From assembly GCA_965221195.1 (NCBI GenBank), contig OZ244864.1, positions 2,046,001 through 2,110,000 of the forward strand: a stretch of DNA of 64,000 nucleotides, read 5' to 3'. Shown piece after piece: positions 1 through 7,404 of the stretch. Origin of the DNA: Poriferisodalis sp965221195. GTDB lineage: Bacteria > Actinomycetota > Acidimicrobiia > Acidimicrobiales > Poriferisodalaceae. The notes under the pieces were generated by a model, which was not told the origin of the DNA, did not search any database, and worked only from the letters and a program-made list of their open reading frames with translations. A program made the position numbers and the translations under genes. Position 1 is the stretch's first letter. Each line of letters begins with the position of its first letter.

Positions 1-1056
1 TGTGGGTACCCACTGGTGGGCACCTGCTGGACTGCTGGACAGCACCCACTCATAGCCGAACAGCACCTCAAAAAAGGTGTTGTCCCAAGTGGTTGGCGTG
101 GGTGTCCAGATGCCTTCAAGGCCACTGGTGATCGCGTCGCCGGCTTTGCCGCTGCCGAATGTGTTCGCCCAGCCCATGCCTTGCTCTTCAAGACGCGCGC
201 CCTCTGGCTCAGGGCCGACATGGGCATCGTCGTCGGCAGCGCCGTGAGTCTTGCCGAAGGTGTGCCCGCCAGCGATGAGCGCCACGGTCTCCTCATCGTT
301 CATGGCCATGCGGGCGAAGGTCTCCCGAATGTCCCGAGCGGCTGCCAGAGGATCGGGAGTGCCGTTGGGTCCCTCGGGATTGACATAGATGAGGCCCATC
401 TGCACTGCGCCCAGCGGATTAGCAAGGTCGCGCTCACCGCTGTAGCGCTCGTCGTCCAGCCAGACGGTCTCAGGTCCCCAGTAGATGTCTTCTTCGGGTT
501 CCCACACGTCTTGGCGTCCGCCGCCGAAGCCGAAAGTGGCAAATCCCATAGTCTCCAGCGCCACATTGCCAGCGAGGATCATCAGATCGGCCCAAGAAAT
601 CTTGCGGCCGTACTTTTGCTTGACCGGCCACAGCAGGCGTCGTGCTTTGTCCAAGTTGGCGTTATCGGGCCAACTGTTCAGCGGAGCGAACCGGTGCGTG
701 CCCGAGCCGCCGCCACCGCGTCCGTCGTGGATGCGGTACGTGCCGGCGCTGTGCCAGGCCATGCGTATCATCAGCGGCCCGTAATGGCCGAAATCGGCTG
801 GCCACCACTCCTGCGAGTCTGTCATCACCGCAGCGAGGTCTTCTTTGAGCGCAGCGAGATCAAGCGTCTTGAACTCAGCGGCGTAGTCGAAATCCTCACC
901 AGTGGGGTCGATGAGCGAAGAGTTCTTGCCGAGCGGCCGCAAGTTCAACTGATCGGGCCACCACTGCTGGTTCGCCAGCGAGCCCATGTAGGCGGGGTCG
1001 TGCAGTACTGGGCATTTTCCCGTCGCAGCTGTGTGCGTGGCGCTGGTGTTAGTCAT
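1..1056 (-). CDS. katG: Catalase-peroxidase KatG, 5' part (runs off left edge)
   Basis: Haem catalase-peroxidase, which removes hydrogen peroxide in the cytoplasm. The 352 visible residues are the N-terminal catalytic half. MAWHSAGTYR carries the distal arginine-tryptophan-histidine pocket, GGGRQDVWEPEEDIYWG matches the conserved region that includes the crosslinked-tyrosine neighbourhood, and LIAGGHTFGKTHGA carries the proximal histidine. The last visible residues still align with the family (SPAGAHQWVP), so the gene is cut by the window and not broken. The ATG at 1056 follows AAAGGAG at good spacing. No furA-type regulator lies directly upstream, unlike the mycobacterial arrangement; the nearest Fur-family gene is at 12.5 kb. 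Identification is very secure; the C-terminal domain cannot be judged. Confidence 0.97.
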   Translation of the reverse strand, partial: MTNTSATHTAATGKCPVLHDPAYMGSLANQQWWPDQLNLRPLGKNSSLIDPTGEDFDYAAEFKTLDLAALKEDLAAVMTDSQEWWPADFGHYGPLMIRMAWHSAGTYRIHDGRGGGGSGTHRFAPLNSWPDNANLDKARRLLWPVKQKYGRKISWADLMILAGNVALETMGFATFGFGGGRQDVWEPEEDIYWGPETVWLDDERYSGERDLANPLGAVQMGLIYVNPEGPNGTPDPLAAARDIRETFARMAMNDEETVALIAGGHTFGKTHGAADDDAHVGPEPEGARLEEQGMGWANTFGSGKAGDAITSGLEGIWTPTPTTWDNTFFEVLFGYEWVLSSSPAGAHQWVPT

Positions 1057-1217
1057 TGCTGCTCCTTTGATAAGGCCTGAGTCGTTTGTCGGGCCGACGG
1101 CGATGCTAGGCACTCCGAACAGTAGCCCAATAGACGACCTCAGCTTCGTCGATCACACAGTCGTGAAGCCTTTTGCCGCTGCGAAAGAGTTCTGCACCTG
1201 CCGCTACCATCAAGACG

Positions 1218-1559
1218 ATGGCATTGAACGACGCAGCAAGTAACGCGACACGTGACGCGGCAGGTGCTTTGCCGGAGCCAGATGCCAAGCCGCTAGATGT
1301 GCTGACAGATGTGTGGCAAGGGCAGAGAGCTAGAGAGGACGGTGCTTCCGACGCAGACACTCTCGACGTTGCATCTGGCAACGCCAAAATTTGCCGCAAC
1401 GCTCGCCACTTCACGTTCGACGGCTTCGCTGAAGGCAGTGCTGAGGGAAGTAAAGACATCGCCGCGTCATGGCGGAAGCTGCTCGAACGCGAAGGAAAGC
1501 TCTCTGGTGATGGTTCCTCACTGCGCGATCTCCTCCTAGGTCCAAACACAGGCGACTGA
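1218..1559 (+). CDS. Small acidic hypothetical protein upstream of the MoxR gene (uncertain)
   Basis: A 113-residue reading frame lying in the 528-bp gap between katG and the ATPase gene. It is rich in Ala, Asp, Glu and Gly, the usual composition of real proteins here, and it ends 25 bp before the ATPase start on the same strand. I recognise no motif or family. No clear ribosome-binding site precedes the ATG. An overlapping antisense frame (1106-1693) is arginine- and serine-rich and looks like a shadow. It may be a real lineage-specific gene or simple read-through of a leader region. Confidence 0.3.
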   Translation: MALNDAASNATRDAAGALPEPDAKPLDVLTDVWQGQRAREDGASDADTLDVASGNAKICRNARHFTFDGFAEGSAEGSKDIAASWRKLLEREGKLSGDGSSLRDLLLGPNTGD

Positions 1560-1584
1560 GGATGAGGACGCCGACGGCCCGCAG

Positions 1585-2484
1585 GTGACGGTGAGCGAAC
1601 AGTCCTCCAGCGAGACGCCGCGAGACGTAGCTGATTTGCAAGAGCAGCTGCGTTCGGCCGGATACCTCGCGGGCCGCGGGCTGGCCACCGCAACGCTCAT
1701 CGGAATGCGGCTGGGTCGGCCGATACTGCTTGAAGGTGAAGTCGGTGTAGGCAAGACCGAACTGGCTAAATGTCTCGCCCGCATCGGTGCCAAACAGCTC
1801 ATCCGCCTCCAGTGCTACGAAGGCATTGACACCCACCAAGCACTGTATGAGTGGGATTACGCCCGCCAGATGCTCCAAGTCAGGGCGCTGTCTGAGAGCG
1901 AGTTGACAAGCGATGCCGCTATCAGCGGGCTCTACGGCCCAGATTTTCTCATTGAGCGTCCGCTGCTGGCTGCCTTACGAGCCGGTAGCGACGCGGTGCT
2001 GCTCATCGACGAGGTTGACCGAGCTGATGACGAGTTTGAAGCGTTCTTGCTGGAGTTGCTGTCGGACTTCCAGATCACCATCCCCGAGATCGGTACCTTT
2101 GCTGCGGCTAGCCGACCGATGGTGCTGTTGACCTCAAATCGCACACGGGAACTGCACGACGCTCTAAAGCGGCGATGTCTCTACCACTGGATCGGATATC
2201 CCAGTTTCGAGGAAGAGATGCAGATCGTGCGTTTGCGCGCGCCGGATGTGGTTGAGACTCTCGCTCAGCGGGTGGTCGCCGCGGTTCAGCGCTTGCGCAG
2301 CATCGACCTCGCCAAGCCGCCGGGTGTCGCTGAGACACTGGACTGGGTGGATGCGCTGGGTGTGGTAGGTGCCAACGACCTCGATGTGGCTGCGGCGGCT
2401 GACACGATCGGTGCGGTCATCAAAGATCGAGACGACCTTGAAGCCGTTGAAGGCGAACTCCATCGTGTTGTCGCCGATGCGTGA
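1585..2484 (+). CDS. MoxR-family AAA+ ATPase, CoxD-like
   Basis: AAA+ chaperone-like ATPase of 299 residues. Walker A is GEVGVGKTEL (about residues 52-60), Walker B is LLIDEVDRAD, and TSNRTRELHDALKRRCL matches the sensor-1 and arginine-finger region. MoxR ATPases work with VWA-domain partners to mature metal enzymes. In CO-oxidising bacteria CoxD and CoxE of this pair mature the Mo-Cu centre of CO dehydrogenase (established for Oligotropha). The next gene is the VWA partner, overlapping by 4 bp. The cox structural operon is convergent, ending about 100 bp beyond this cluster. GTG at 1585 is used here; a second GTG six bases later is equally possible. The link to cox maturation is inferred from context. 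Confidence 0.88.
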   Translation: MTVSEQSSSETPRDVADLQEQLRSAGYLAGRGLATATLIGMRLGRPILLEGEVGVGKTELAKCLARIGAKQLIRLQCYEGIDTHQALYEWDYARQMLQVRALSESELTSDAAISGLYGPDFLIERPLLAALRAGSDAVLLIDEVDRADDEFEAFLLELLSDFQITIPEIGTFAAASRPMVLLTSNRTRELHDALKRRCLYHWIGYPSFEEEMQIVRLRAPDVVETLAQRVVAAVQRLRSIDLAKPPGVAETLDWVDALGVVGANDLDVAAAADTIGAVIKDRDDLEAVEGELHRVVADA

Positions 2485-3704
2485 CACAAACCCCAGAGGG
2501 GACCTCGACCAGACTGCTGGCTGTGGTTGAGAGCGAACCCGTTGAGCCAGTTGAGCCTGTTGAGCCAGTTGAGCCTGTCGAGCTAGTTGAGCCTGTCGAA
2601 CGACTCATCGGTTTTGGGCGCGCACTGCGAGAGGGAGGCTTGCCCGTAGGAGCCGACGATGTGGTCGCCTTCTGCTCCGCGGTCTCGCAGTTCACCAGCA
2701 GCGATCTCCAAGACACCTACTGGAGTGGACGCACAACGATGATTCATCGCCGTGAGCACCTTCCGCTCTACGACGAAGTGTTCCGTCAATATTTTCTCGG
2801 ACACCCGCCGGCGGTCCGCGCCGTTCCTGCTTCGTTCGTGTCGGCTGCCCAAGGCTTTGCCAGCACGCTGAATGTGCCCGATGGTGAGCCCGGGTCTCAA
2901 ACCGGTGACGATCGGCCCATGGTGCTCGGACGGCAAGCATCAGGTGTTGACATTGCTCGCAACAAAAAATTCGCCGCATGCACTTCCGCCGAACTGGCTG
3001 CGCTGCGACGCATCATGTCCCGAGTCCGACTCGAACCTCCTCTACGGCGCACCCGCCGACGTCGGCCCGACCCCCACGGAGCGCGCTTGGACATCCGGCG
3101 GATGGCACGCGAGGCTATGAAGCTCAGCCACACCGCCCCGGTGCTGCATCGCATGAGACGCACGCAGCAGGCCCGCCCGTTGGTGTTGATCCTCGACGTG
3201 TCGGGATCGATGGCCGATTACTCCAGGAATCTGCTGCAGTTCGCCTACTCGATGCGTCGGGCAGCTCAAAAAGTGGAAGTGTTCTGTTTCGGCACTCGGC
3301 TGACACGTATCACATCGGCGCTGGACCGTCGCAATCCCGACGACGCCATGAAGCTCGCAGCCGCTCGGGTGCTGGACTGGGACGGCGGAACCCAGATAGG
3401 CAAATCGTTGGACACGTTTATTCGTCGCTGGGGACGCAAAGGACTCAGCCGCGGCGCAGCGGTTGTTATTTGCTCTGACGGGTTGGACCGGGGAGAACCT
3501 GCCACACTCGCAGACGCAATGGAACGCCTCAGTCGACTGTGCCACCGCATCATTTGGATGAACCCACTGGTTGGGCACGCCACCGACACGCTCCCGAGCA
3601 CGCTAGCCATGATGGCCGCCGGCCCGTTCATTGACAGTCTCGAATCGGGCCACGACTTGGCGAGTCTGGAGTCCTTCGCCGCCGAACTGGCCCAGCTTCG
3701 GTGA
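2481..3704 (+). CDS. VWA-domain protein, CoxE-like partner of the MoxR ATPase
   Basis: 407 residues. The C-terminal von Willebrand A domain has a complete MIDAS start, LILDVSGSMADYS (around residue 235-250), followed by further metal-site segments (GGTQIGKSL; VVICSDGLDRGEP). This matches the CoxE/YehP-type VWA proteins that partner MoxR ATPases, and the gene overlaps the ATPase gene by 4 bp (coupled translation). A low-complexity Pro-Val-Glu repeat near the N-terminus (DNA 2537-2600) interrupts the otherwise folded region and is one of the many short tandem duplications in this window. The expected role is chaperoned metal insertion, possibly for the CO dehydrogenase at 4.6-11.5 kb (inference). 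Confidence 0.88.
   Translation: MTQTPEGTSTRLLAVVESEPVEPVEPVEPVEPVELVEPVERLIGFGRALREGGLPVGADDVVAFCSAVSQFTSSDLQDTYWSGRTTMIHRREHLPLYDEVFRQYFLGHPPAVRAVPASFVSAAQGFASTLNVPDGEPGSQTGDDRPMVLGRQASGVDIARNKKFAACTSAELAALRRIMSRVRLEPPLRRTRRRRPDPHGARLDIRRMAREAMKLSHTAPVLHRMRRTQQARPLVLILDVSGSMADYSRNLLQFAYSMRRAAQKVEVFCFGTRLTRITSALDRRNPDDAMKLAAARVLDWDGGTQIGKSLDTFIRRWGRKGLSRGAAVVICSDGLDRGEPATLADAMERLSRLCHRIIWMNPLVGHATDTLPSTLAMMAAGPFIDSLESGHDLASLESFAAELAQLR
2537..2600. repeat. 9/18-bp tandem repeat in the VWA gene 5' region
   Basis: Repeated gttgagcca/gttgagcct units, about seven copies, in frame, coding Val-Glu-Pro triplets near the N-terminus of the VWA protein. Confidence 0.9.
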
Positions 3705-3744
3705 ATCCGCCTCACCGAGCCCGAGCCGTGATGGGACCGAGACC

Positions 3745-4029
3745 GTGAACCGGTGGAGCGTCTCTATCGAGGCCGAAGGCGATCGCCTCATCGAACTCGA
3801 TGAAGTAGTGGCTCTCGCCGATGCCGTTGCACCACTTGAAGGCATTGCGTCTGGTGTTGGCGCAATGACCTACGGTGTCCAGATTGTTGTGGAAGCTCAC
3901 AACCCCGACCAAGCCGTAGAGGCAGCCATGACGGCGTTCGCTGCTGCCGTCGAGACAGCAGGCCTTCCTGCTTGGCCGATGACGCGTGCCGAAGTGATCG
4001 GTGAAGATGAGTGGGAGTTCGACGAATGA
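3745..4029 (+). CDS. Conserved-looking small acidic protein, function unknown
   Basis: 94 residues starting at GTG 3745; frame upstream of this lies inside the VWA gene, so the internal GTG is preferred. The sequence begins NRWSVSIEAEGDR and reads like a compact alpha/beta domain with an acidic C-terminus (EDEWEFDE). No catalytic motif is visible. It sits 40 bp downstream of the VWA gene on the same strand and 10 bp before the next gene, so it is probably in the same transcript. I do not recognise a named family. Confidence 0.65.
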   Translation: MNRWSVSIEAEGDRLIELDEVVALADAVAPLEGIASGVGAMTYGVQIVVEAHNPDQAVEAAMTAFAAAVETAGLPAWPMTRAEVIGEDEWEFDE

Positions 4030-4039
4030 TGCAGCGCCC

Positions 4040-4531
4040 ATGATTCGACTCGGTTCGCTTGCCGGTTATCCCTTTGAAGGACCGCGGGTGCTTGGCGGAT
4101 GGACACCTCCAGCAGCCGCTGGCGTCTTTGCGATCCTGTTCCGAGCCGATCCTGAGCATCGAAAACACGACTACGCCGTCATTGACGTAGACCATGCTGA
4201 TGACCTGCGGGAGATAGGTCTGCCGTTCGGTCATCCGCGCGCGAAATGTTGGGAACGACGTGCCGGCAACAAGTGGAACCTGCACATCTGCACGTATCAG
4301 GTGCCGGGCGGTCTCCGCTCGCACCGCGCCCAGATCGCTCGGGAACTCATCGCTGTGTACCGCCCCGGCTGCGCGCCCGACCAGTACGACCAAGTCTGGG
4401 AAGACGAATGGATCGGTAGCTACCGAGCCCCTACCGCCGGTCCGCTTACCACCACGCGCAACCCAAACGGCCCAACAGACGGCCCAGCAGACGGCCCAAC
4501 AGACAGCGCCCCCAATCAGGACCCGAGCTGA
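4040..4531 (+). CDS. Conserved hypothetical protein with repeat-extended tail
   Basis: 163 residues from ATG 4040. The body (about residues 1-125) looks folded, with aromatic and charged segments such as RRAGNKWNLHICTY and YDQVWEDEWIGSYRAP. The last 35 residues are a low-complexity Gly-Pro-Thr-Asp tail created by a 12-bp tandem repeat at 4469-4512. No family recognised. It is the last gene of the + strand cluster and converges on the end of the cox operon; its GTG-initiated extension to 4001 would overlap the previous gene, so ATG 4040 is chosen. Confidence 0.65.
   Translation: MIRLGSLAGYPFEGPRVLGGWTPPAAAGVFAILFRADPEHRKHDYAVIDVDHADDLREIGLPFGHPRAKCWERRAGNKWNLHICTYQVPGGLRSHRAQIARELIAVYRPGCAPDQYDQVWEDEWIGSYRAPTAGPLTTTRNPNGPTDGPADGPTDSAPNQDPS
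4469..4512. repeat. 12-bp tandem repeat, 3' end of hypothetical gene
   Basis: cccaacagacgg-type units, three to four copies, in frame, coding Gly-Pro-Thr/Ala-Asp. Confidence 0.85.
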
Positions 4532-4542
4532 AGCCCAGTAGT

Positions 4543-4640
4543 TGGGACCCGTTTGCTATTGGGGCCTAGTAGCTGAGGCCCAGTCGTTGAGGCCCAGTCG
4601 TTGAGGCCCAGTCGCTGGGACCCGTTTGCTACTGGGGTTG
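4543..4640. repeat. Convergent intergenic repeat block
   Basis: gggacccgtttgctattgggg (4543) recurs with one change at 4618. Between them lie tandem units of ttgaggcccagtcg, about three to four copies. The block sits between two convergent transcription units and overlaps the last codons of the minus-strand gene. No clear hairpin terminator was found. Confidence 0.8.
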
Positions 4641-4991
4641 GTAGCCGACAGCTTCGTGCAAGCGGGTGCGACGCGTACCCATAGCCGGGCGAGCTGGTGA
4701 CGGCTCTTGCGGCTGTGTGTCGGGCTCGTACGTGGCACCGGTCACAATGCCTTCAGCCATGCCGTACAGCAACGGCAATGCCCCAGCGACGACACCGGCG
4801 GTGCTGTTGATGCGTTCGACGCCTGGTTCCACCGCCTCGGCATCGGCTTTGATCTTCCACACGATCTGCGAGCACTCCTCAAGTAGCCCGGCGATCCGAG
4901 TGAGCTGACTGCCTACAACGAAGAGGTAGAAGGCCAGCCCGGCGATGAACAGCCCGATGAGGACTACGGAAAGGACTACGAGCGTGGTCAT
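4629..4991 (-). CDS. Single-span membrane mini-protein 5 (last gene of cox operon)
   Basis: 120 residues. One strongly hydrophobic segment at residues 3-27 (LVVLSVVLIGLFIAGLAFYLFVV), then a predicted helical cytoplasmic or periplasmic part and a polar Pro/Thr-rich tail. It overlaps the upstream mini-protein gene by 4 bp (ATGA), so translation is coupled. It shares with the four preceding genes an N-terminal span followed by about 50 residues of amphipathic helix rich in Ala, Thr, Glu and Val, a layout like DUF948-type proteins. No enzymatic motif. Role unknown; see the finding on the five-gene array. Confidence 0.75.
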   Translation of the reverse strand: MTTLVVLSVVLIGLFIAGLAFYLFVVGSQLTRIAGLLEECSQIVWKIKADAEAVEPGVERINSTAGVVAGALPLLYGMAEGIVTGATYEPDTQPQEPSPARPAMGTRRTRLHEAVGYQPQ

Positions 4992-5278
4992 GAGCGCACC
5001 TTGTCGAGAACGCGACCCAAGAACAGATGGTGTTCGAGGCCTTCGGACAGCACTGCATCTACTTGGTCGGCGGTTTGTGCAATCAAGGCAGTGTCAGAAG
5101 TGTTGGCGGCAGCCCGTTCGAGCGTGTCCTTGATGGTTTCCACACGACGCTCGATAGTGCGCACCAGCAGCACCAACATGGTGAGCAGCACCACCACAGC
5201 CACGATCACGACAAAGCCGCCGATGATGACCCCCCACCACAGGTTCTCTTGAGTGTCAGTGAGAGCCAGCAAACTCAT
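4988..5278 (-). CDS. Single-span membrane mini-protein 4
   Basis: 96 residues with a span at about 14-38 (WWGVIIGGFVVIVAVVVLLT...) followed by IERRVETIKDTLERAA and a longer amphipathic helix region. The start codon follows GGAGG closely. It lies 1 bp after the preceding mini-protein gene and overlaps the next by 4 bp. Similar in layout to its four neighbours; no motif assigning a function. Confidence 0.75.
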   Translation of the reverse strand: MSLLALTDTQENLWWGVIIGGFVVIVAVVVLLTMLVLLVRTIERRVETIKDTLERAAANTSDTALIAQTADQVDAVLSEGLEHHLFLGRVLDKVRS

Positions 5279-5279
5279 C

Positions 5280-5546
5280 TCAGCCTCCTAACCGGTTCCG
5301 GCCGCGTTCAAGCCCGGCGACAATCACCGACGCCGCTGCAATCGTCGTGTTCAGCTCTCCGAGCGCTGCGGTGTGGGTGACGGCATCTTCTAGCCCGTCG
5401 TTGATTTCAGTGGCCCGTTCCCCAATCGAGCGGGCCAGCACCAAGATGGGCACCACCAGCGCGACGACCGCGACTACAACGACGATGCCGATGACATATC
5501 CGATCACCCATCCGGTGGTGGATTCTTGAGCGAGCAAAGCCAACAC
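5280..5546 (-). CDS. Single-span membrane mini-protein 3
   Basis: 88 residues from GTG 5546, which follows GAAGGAAGG. Hydrophobic span at about residues 12-37, then ARSIGERATEINDGLEDAV, an amphipathic helix very like the segment after the span in mini-protein 4 (RTIERRVETIKDTLE). This resemblance suggests the two are diverged duplicates. Gap to the upstream gene is 13 bp. Confidence 0.75.
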   Translation of the reverse strand: MLALLAQESTTGWVIGYVIGIVVVVAVVALVVPILVLARSIGERATEINDGLEDAVTHTAALGELNTTIAAASVIVAGLERGRNRLGG

Positions 5547-5559
5547 GTCGTGCCTTCCT

Positions 5560-5787
5560 TCAGATCGATTCGCAGAAATCGTGGACCGGCTTGAGCGTCG
5601 AGTTCACCGACGGCAGCACAGTCGGCACCGTGGAAGTCTTCTCGGCGATGACGCGCACGCCCCCAGTCAGCTGGGTGAGCGTGCGATGCACCGCCACCAA
5701 ATGCAGCACCACCCGCAGCAAACCAACAGCCGCAGCCAAGATGATGAGCCCGGCGATTATCACCGTGAACCAAGCAACAACAGGCAT
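5560..5787 (-). CDS. Single-span membrane mini-protein 2
   Basis: 75 residues, the shortest of the five. The span covers residues 5-30; the rest (HRTLTQLTGGVRVIAEKTS...) is helical and polar. A strong AGGAG site precedes ATG 5787. Spacing to neighbours is 12-13 bp. No recognised family. Confidence 0.75.
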   Translation of the reverse strand: MPVVAWFTVIIAGLIILAAAVGLLRVVLHLVAVHRTLTQLTGGVRVIAEKTSTVPTVLPSVNSTLKPVHDFCESI

Positions 5788-5799
5788 TGCGTTCTCCTC

Positions 5800-6051
5800 T
5801 CAGCCCAGAAGCTTCCCGACCGAACCGGCGTAACGAACTGCGCCGTCCGCTACTTCGGTGATCGTCTCGTCGGTGGTCGCGAGCAAGTCTGGGGTGGCGT
5901 CAAGTTCGCCAATGATCCCCACTCCCCCAGCCAAGATGTCGTCACTGGCCTTACGGATTCGCTCCAAGGCAGCGAGCACCCGGTTCAGCAGCACGAGCGC
6001 CACGGGTACGACAACCAACAGCAATATGAGATTTCCTATCCACCAGAGCAC
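5800..6051 (-). CDS. Single-span membrane mini-protein 1 (directly after coxG)
   Basis: 83 residues from GTG 6051, chosen because GAGGAGG lies just upstream; longer upstream starts would read into coxG. Span at residues 3-24 (WWIGNLILLLVVVPVALVLL), then RVLAALERIRKASDDIL, an amphipathic helix, and a Thr/Glu-rich tail. It begins 10 bp after the coxG stop, the first of five mini-membrane-protein genes in the same direction. Confidence 0.75.
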   Translation of the reverse strand: MLWWIGNLILLLVVVPVALVLLNRVLAALERIRKASDDILAGGVGIIGELDATPDLLATTDETITEVADGAVRYAGSVGKLLG

Positions 6052-6061
6052 AAGCGCCTCC

Positions 6062-6646
6062 TCAGACGGCCTCAGGACGGTACGGCAGAACAAATCGACG
6101 CAGCATGCGAGCGACGGCCAACCTCGCAGCGCGCAGACCAATGGCGAAGCCGCTAGCGGCGAGCACTCGCTCAACTTCATCGGGATTTTCACCGGCCGCT
6201 ACTGCTGCGAGTCGGTTCTGCATGTTGGCGGCAAAATCGCCCAGCAAAACGGCCGTGATGTCGCCCACCAGTCCTCGACCGTACTGTGCGGCCGGGCCGG
6301 AGAGCTGCAGATCCATGGCGACATCCACAGCAGTGCCACCCGTTGTTGGGGCAAGGTGTGCGTTGAGCACGACTGTCGCTTGGCCGCGTCCCTTGCGATC
6401 TGTACCACTGGCGCTGACTGAGATCGTGCGGGCCGCCGCATCGCGTTGGGTGATCTCGGCGTTGCCGTCGAAGTCCAGTTTGATCGGGCCAAGCCCGATA
6501 GACACAGTGCCGCTGTAGCGGTCGTCACCGAGATCGTTGCTGAGTTCTGTGCCGGGTAGGCAAGCTGCTACTTGGGGCACATTGCCGAAGAATTCCCACA
6601 CAGCCTCCGTCGGCTGCGCTACTTCAAACTGGTTGGTGATCTGCAT
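6062..6646 (-). CDS. coxG: CoxG, SRPBCC-family CO dehydrogenase membrane partner
   Basis: 194 residues. The first 145 form an SRPBCC/CoxG lipid-binding fold (FFGNVPQVAACLPGTEL is the typical N-terminal signature; SIGLGPIKLDFDGNAEI follows). The C-terminus (GLRAARLAVARMLRRF) is a basic amphipathic helix suited to membrane contact. CoxG proteins anchor CO dehydrogenase at the membrane and have been reported to bind menaquinone and carry electrons from the enzyme to the membrane pool. The gene overlaps xdhC by an ATGA and is followed 10 bp later by the mini-membrane-protein array. Confidence 0.93.
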   Translation of the reverse strand: MQITNQFEVAQPTEAVWEFFGNVPQVAACLPGTELSNDLGDDRYSGTVSIGLGPIKLDFDGNAEITQRDAAARTISVSASGTDRKGRGQATVVLNAHLAPTTGGTAVDVAMDLQLSGPAAQYGRGLVGDITAVLLGDFAANMQNRLAAVAAGENPDEVERVLAASGFAIGLRAARLAVARMLRRFVLPYRPEAV

Positions 6647-7404
6647 CAAGCGTCTCCCTGTGCGCGCACTTGCACCAACTCGGCCAAGATCGACACAGCT
6701 ACCTCCCTGTGGGAAGTACTGCCGAGATCTAGCCCTGCGGGATATCGCAACGAGTTGAGGACAGATTCGTCGATTCCTTCGTCTGCTAACGCAGCCCGGG
6801 TGGCATCGCCGCGCCGAGTTGAAGCAACGAAACCCACATAGGCAGGGGTGGCCTTCAGCGCAGCTTTCAGCACTTCGCGGTCGCCGTTGCCTTGAGTGCC
6901 GACTAACACCATCGACTGTGACGTGAGTAGTCCTCCGCTGAACTCAGAGCCGCTGACGTGCTCAACGCGCCAGTCAAGTTCCTGGGCCAAAGCGGCCAAC
7001 GTCTCCGTCATCGGTGAGCTTCCGACAATCACCAAGTGGGGTGCAGTCACGACGGGCTCCAAGTAAATCTGCAGGGCGCCTTCGCTCTGGCACGACATAG
7101 GGACAACTGCGGTGCCTAGGGGCAGGTCGTTGAAATGGTCGCTGGCTCCCAGCGCCAGCAGCCGCGGTGTTCCTGTTTGCAATACAGCCATCGCCTCGCG
7201 GATGAATGTTGGCTTCGCGCAGGCACCGCCGATCCAGCCATGCATCTCACCTGCCGCTGTACAGATAGCGCGTGAGCCTTGCTGGCCCGAACTCGGTCCT
7301 GCGCGCCAAACCACCGTCCCCAGCACGAATGGCTCGCCGCTGCGGGCAAGCTCAACAGCGCGTTCCAGCACACCCCAGCCCTCGGTGGCACGGCTCTGGC
7401 TCAT
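6646..7404 (-). CDS. XdhC/CoxF-family molybdenum hydroxylase maturation factor
   Basis: 252 residues of the XdhC/CoxI/CoxF family. The N-terminal XdhC domain holds GEMHGWIGGACAKPTFIREA; the C-terminal Rossmann-like domain begins near HLVIVGSSPMTETLAAL. Family members handle sulfuration or insertion of the molybdopterin cytosine dinucleotide cofactor and do not take part in turnover. The gene overlaps coxL by 4 bp and coxG by 3 bp, so it is part of the same transcript and probably serves the CoxL subunit. Confidence 0.9.
   Translation of the reverse strand: MSQSRATEGWGVLERAVELARSGEPFVLGTVVWRAGPSSGQQGSRAICTAAGEMHGWIGGACAKPTFIREAMAVLQTGTPRLLALGASDHFNDLPLGTAVVPMSCQSEGALQIYLEPVVTAPHLVIVGSSPMTETLAALAQELDWRVEHVSGSEFSGGLLTSQSMVLVGTQGNGDREVLKAALKATPAYVGFVASTRRGDATRAALADEGIDESVLNSLRYPAGLDLGSTSHREVAVSILAELVQVRAQGDA

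Noticed and set aside
1106..1693. Minus-strand 195-codon frame upstream of katG
   Set aside because: Arg/Ser/Pro-rich, antisense to the start of the MoxR ATPase gene, no motif.
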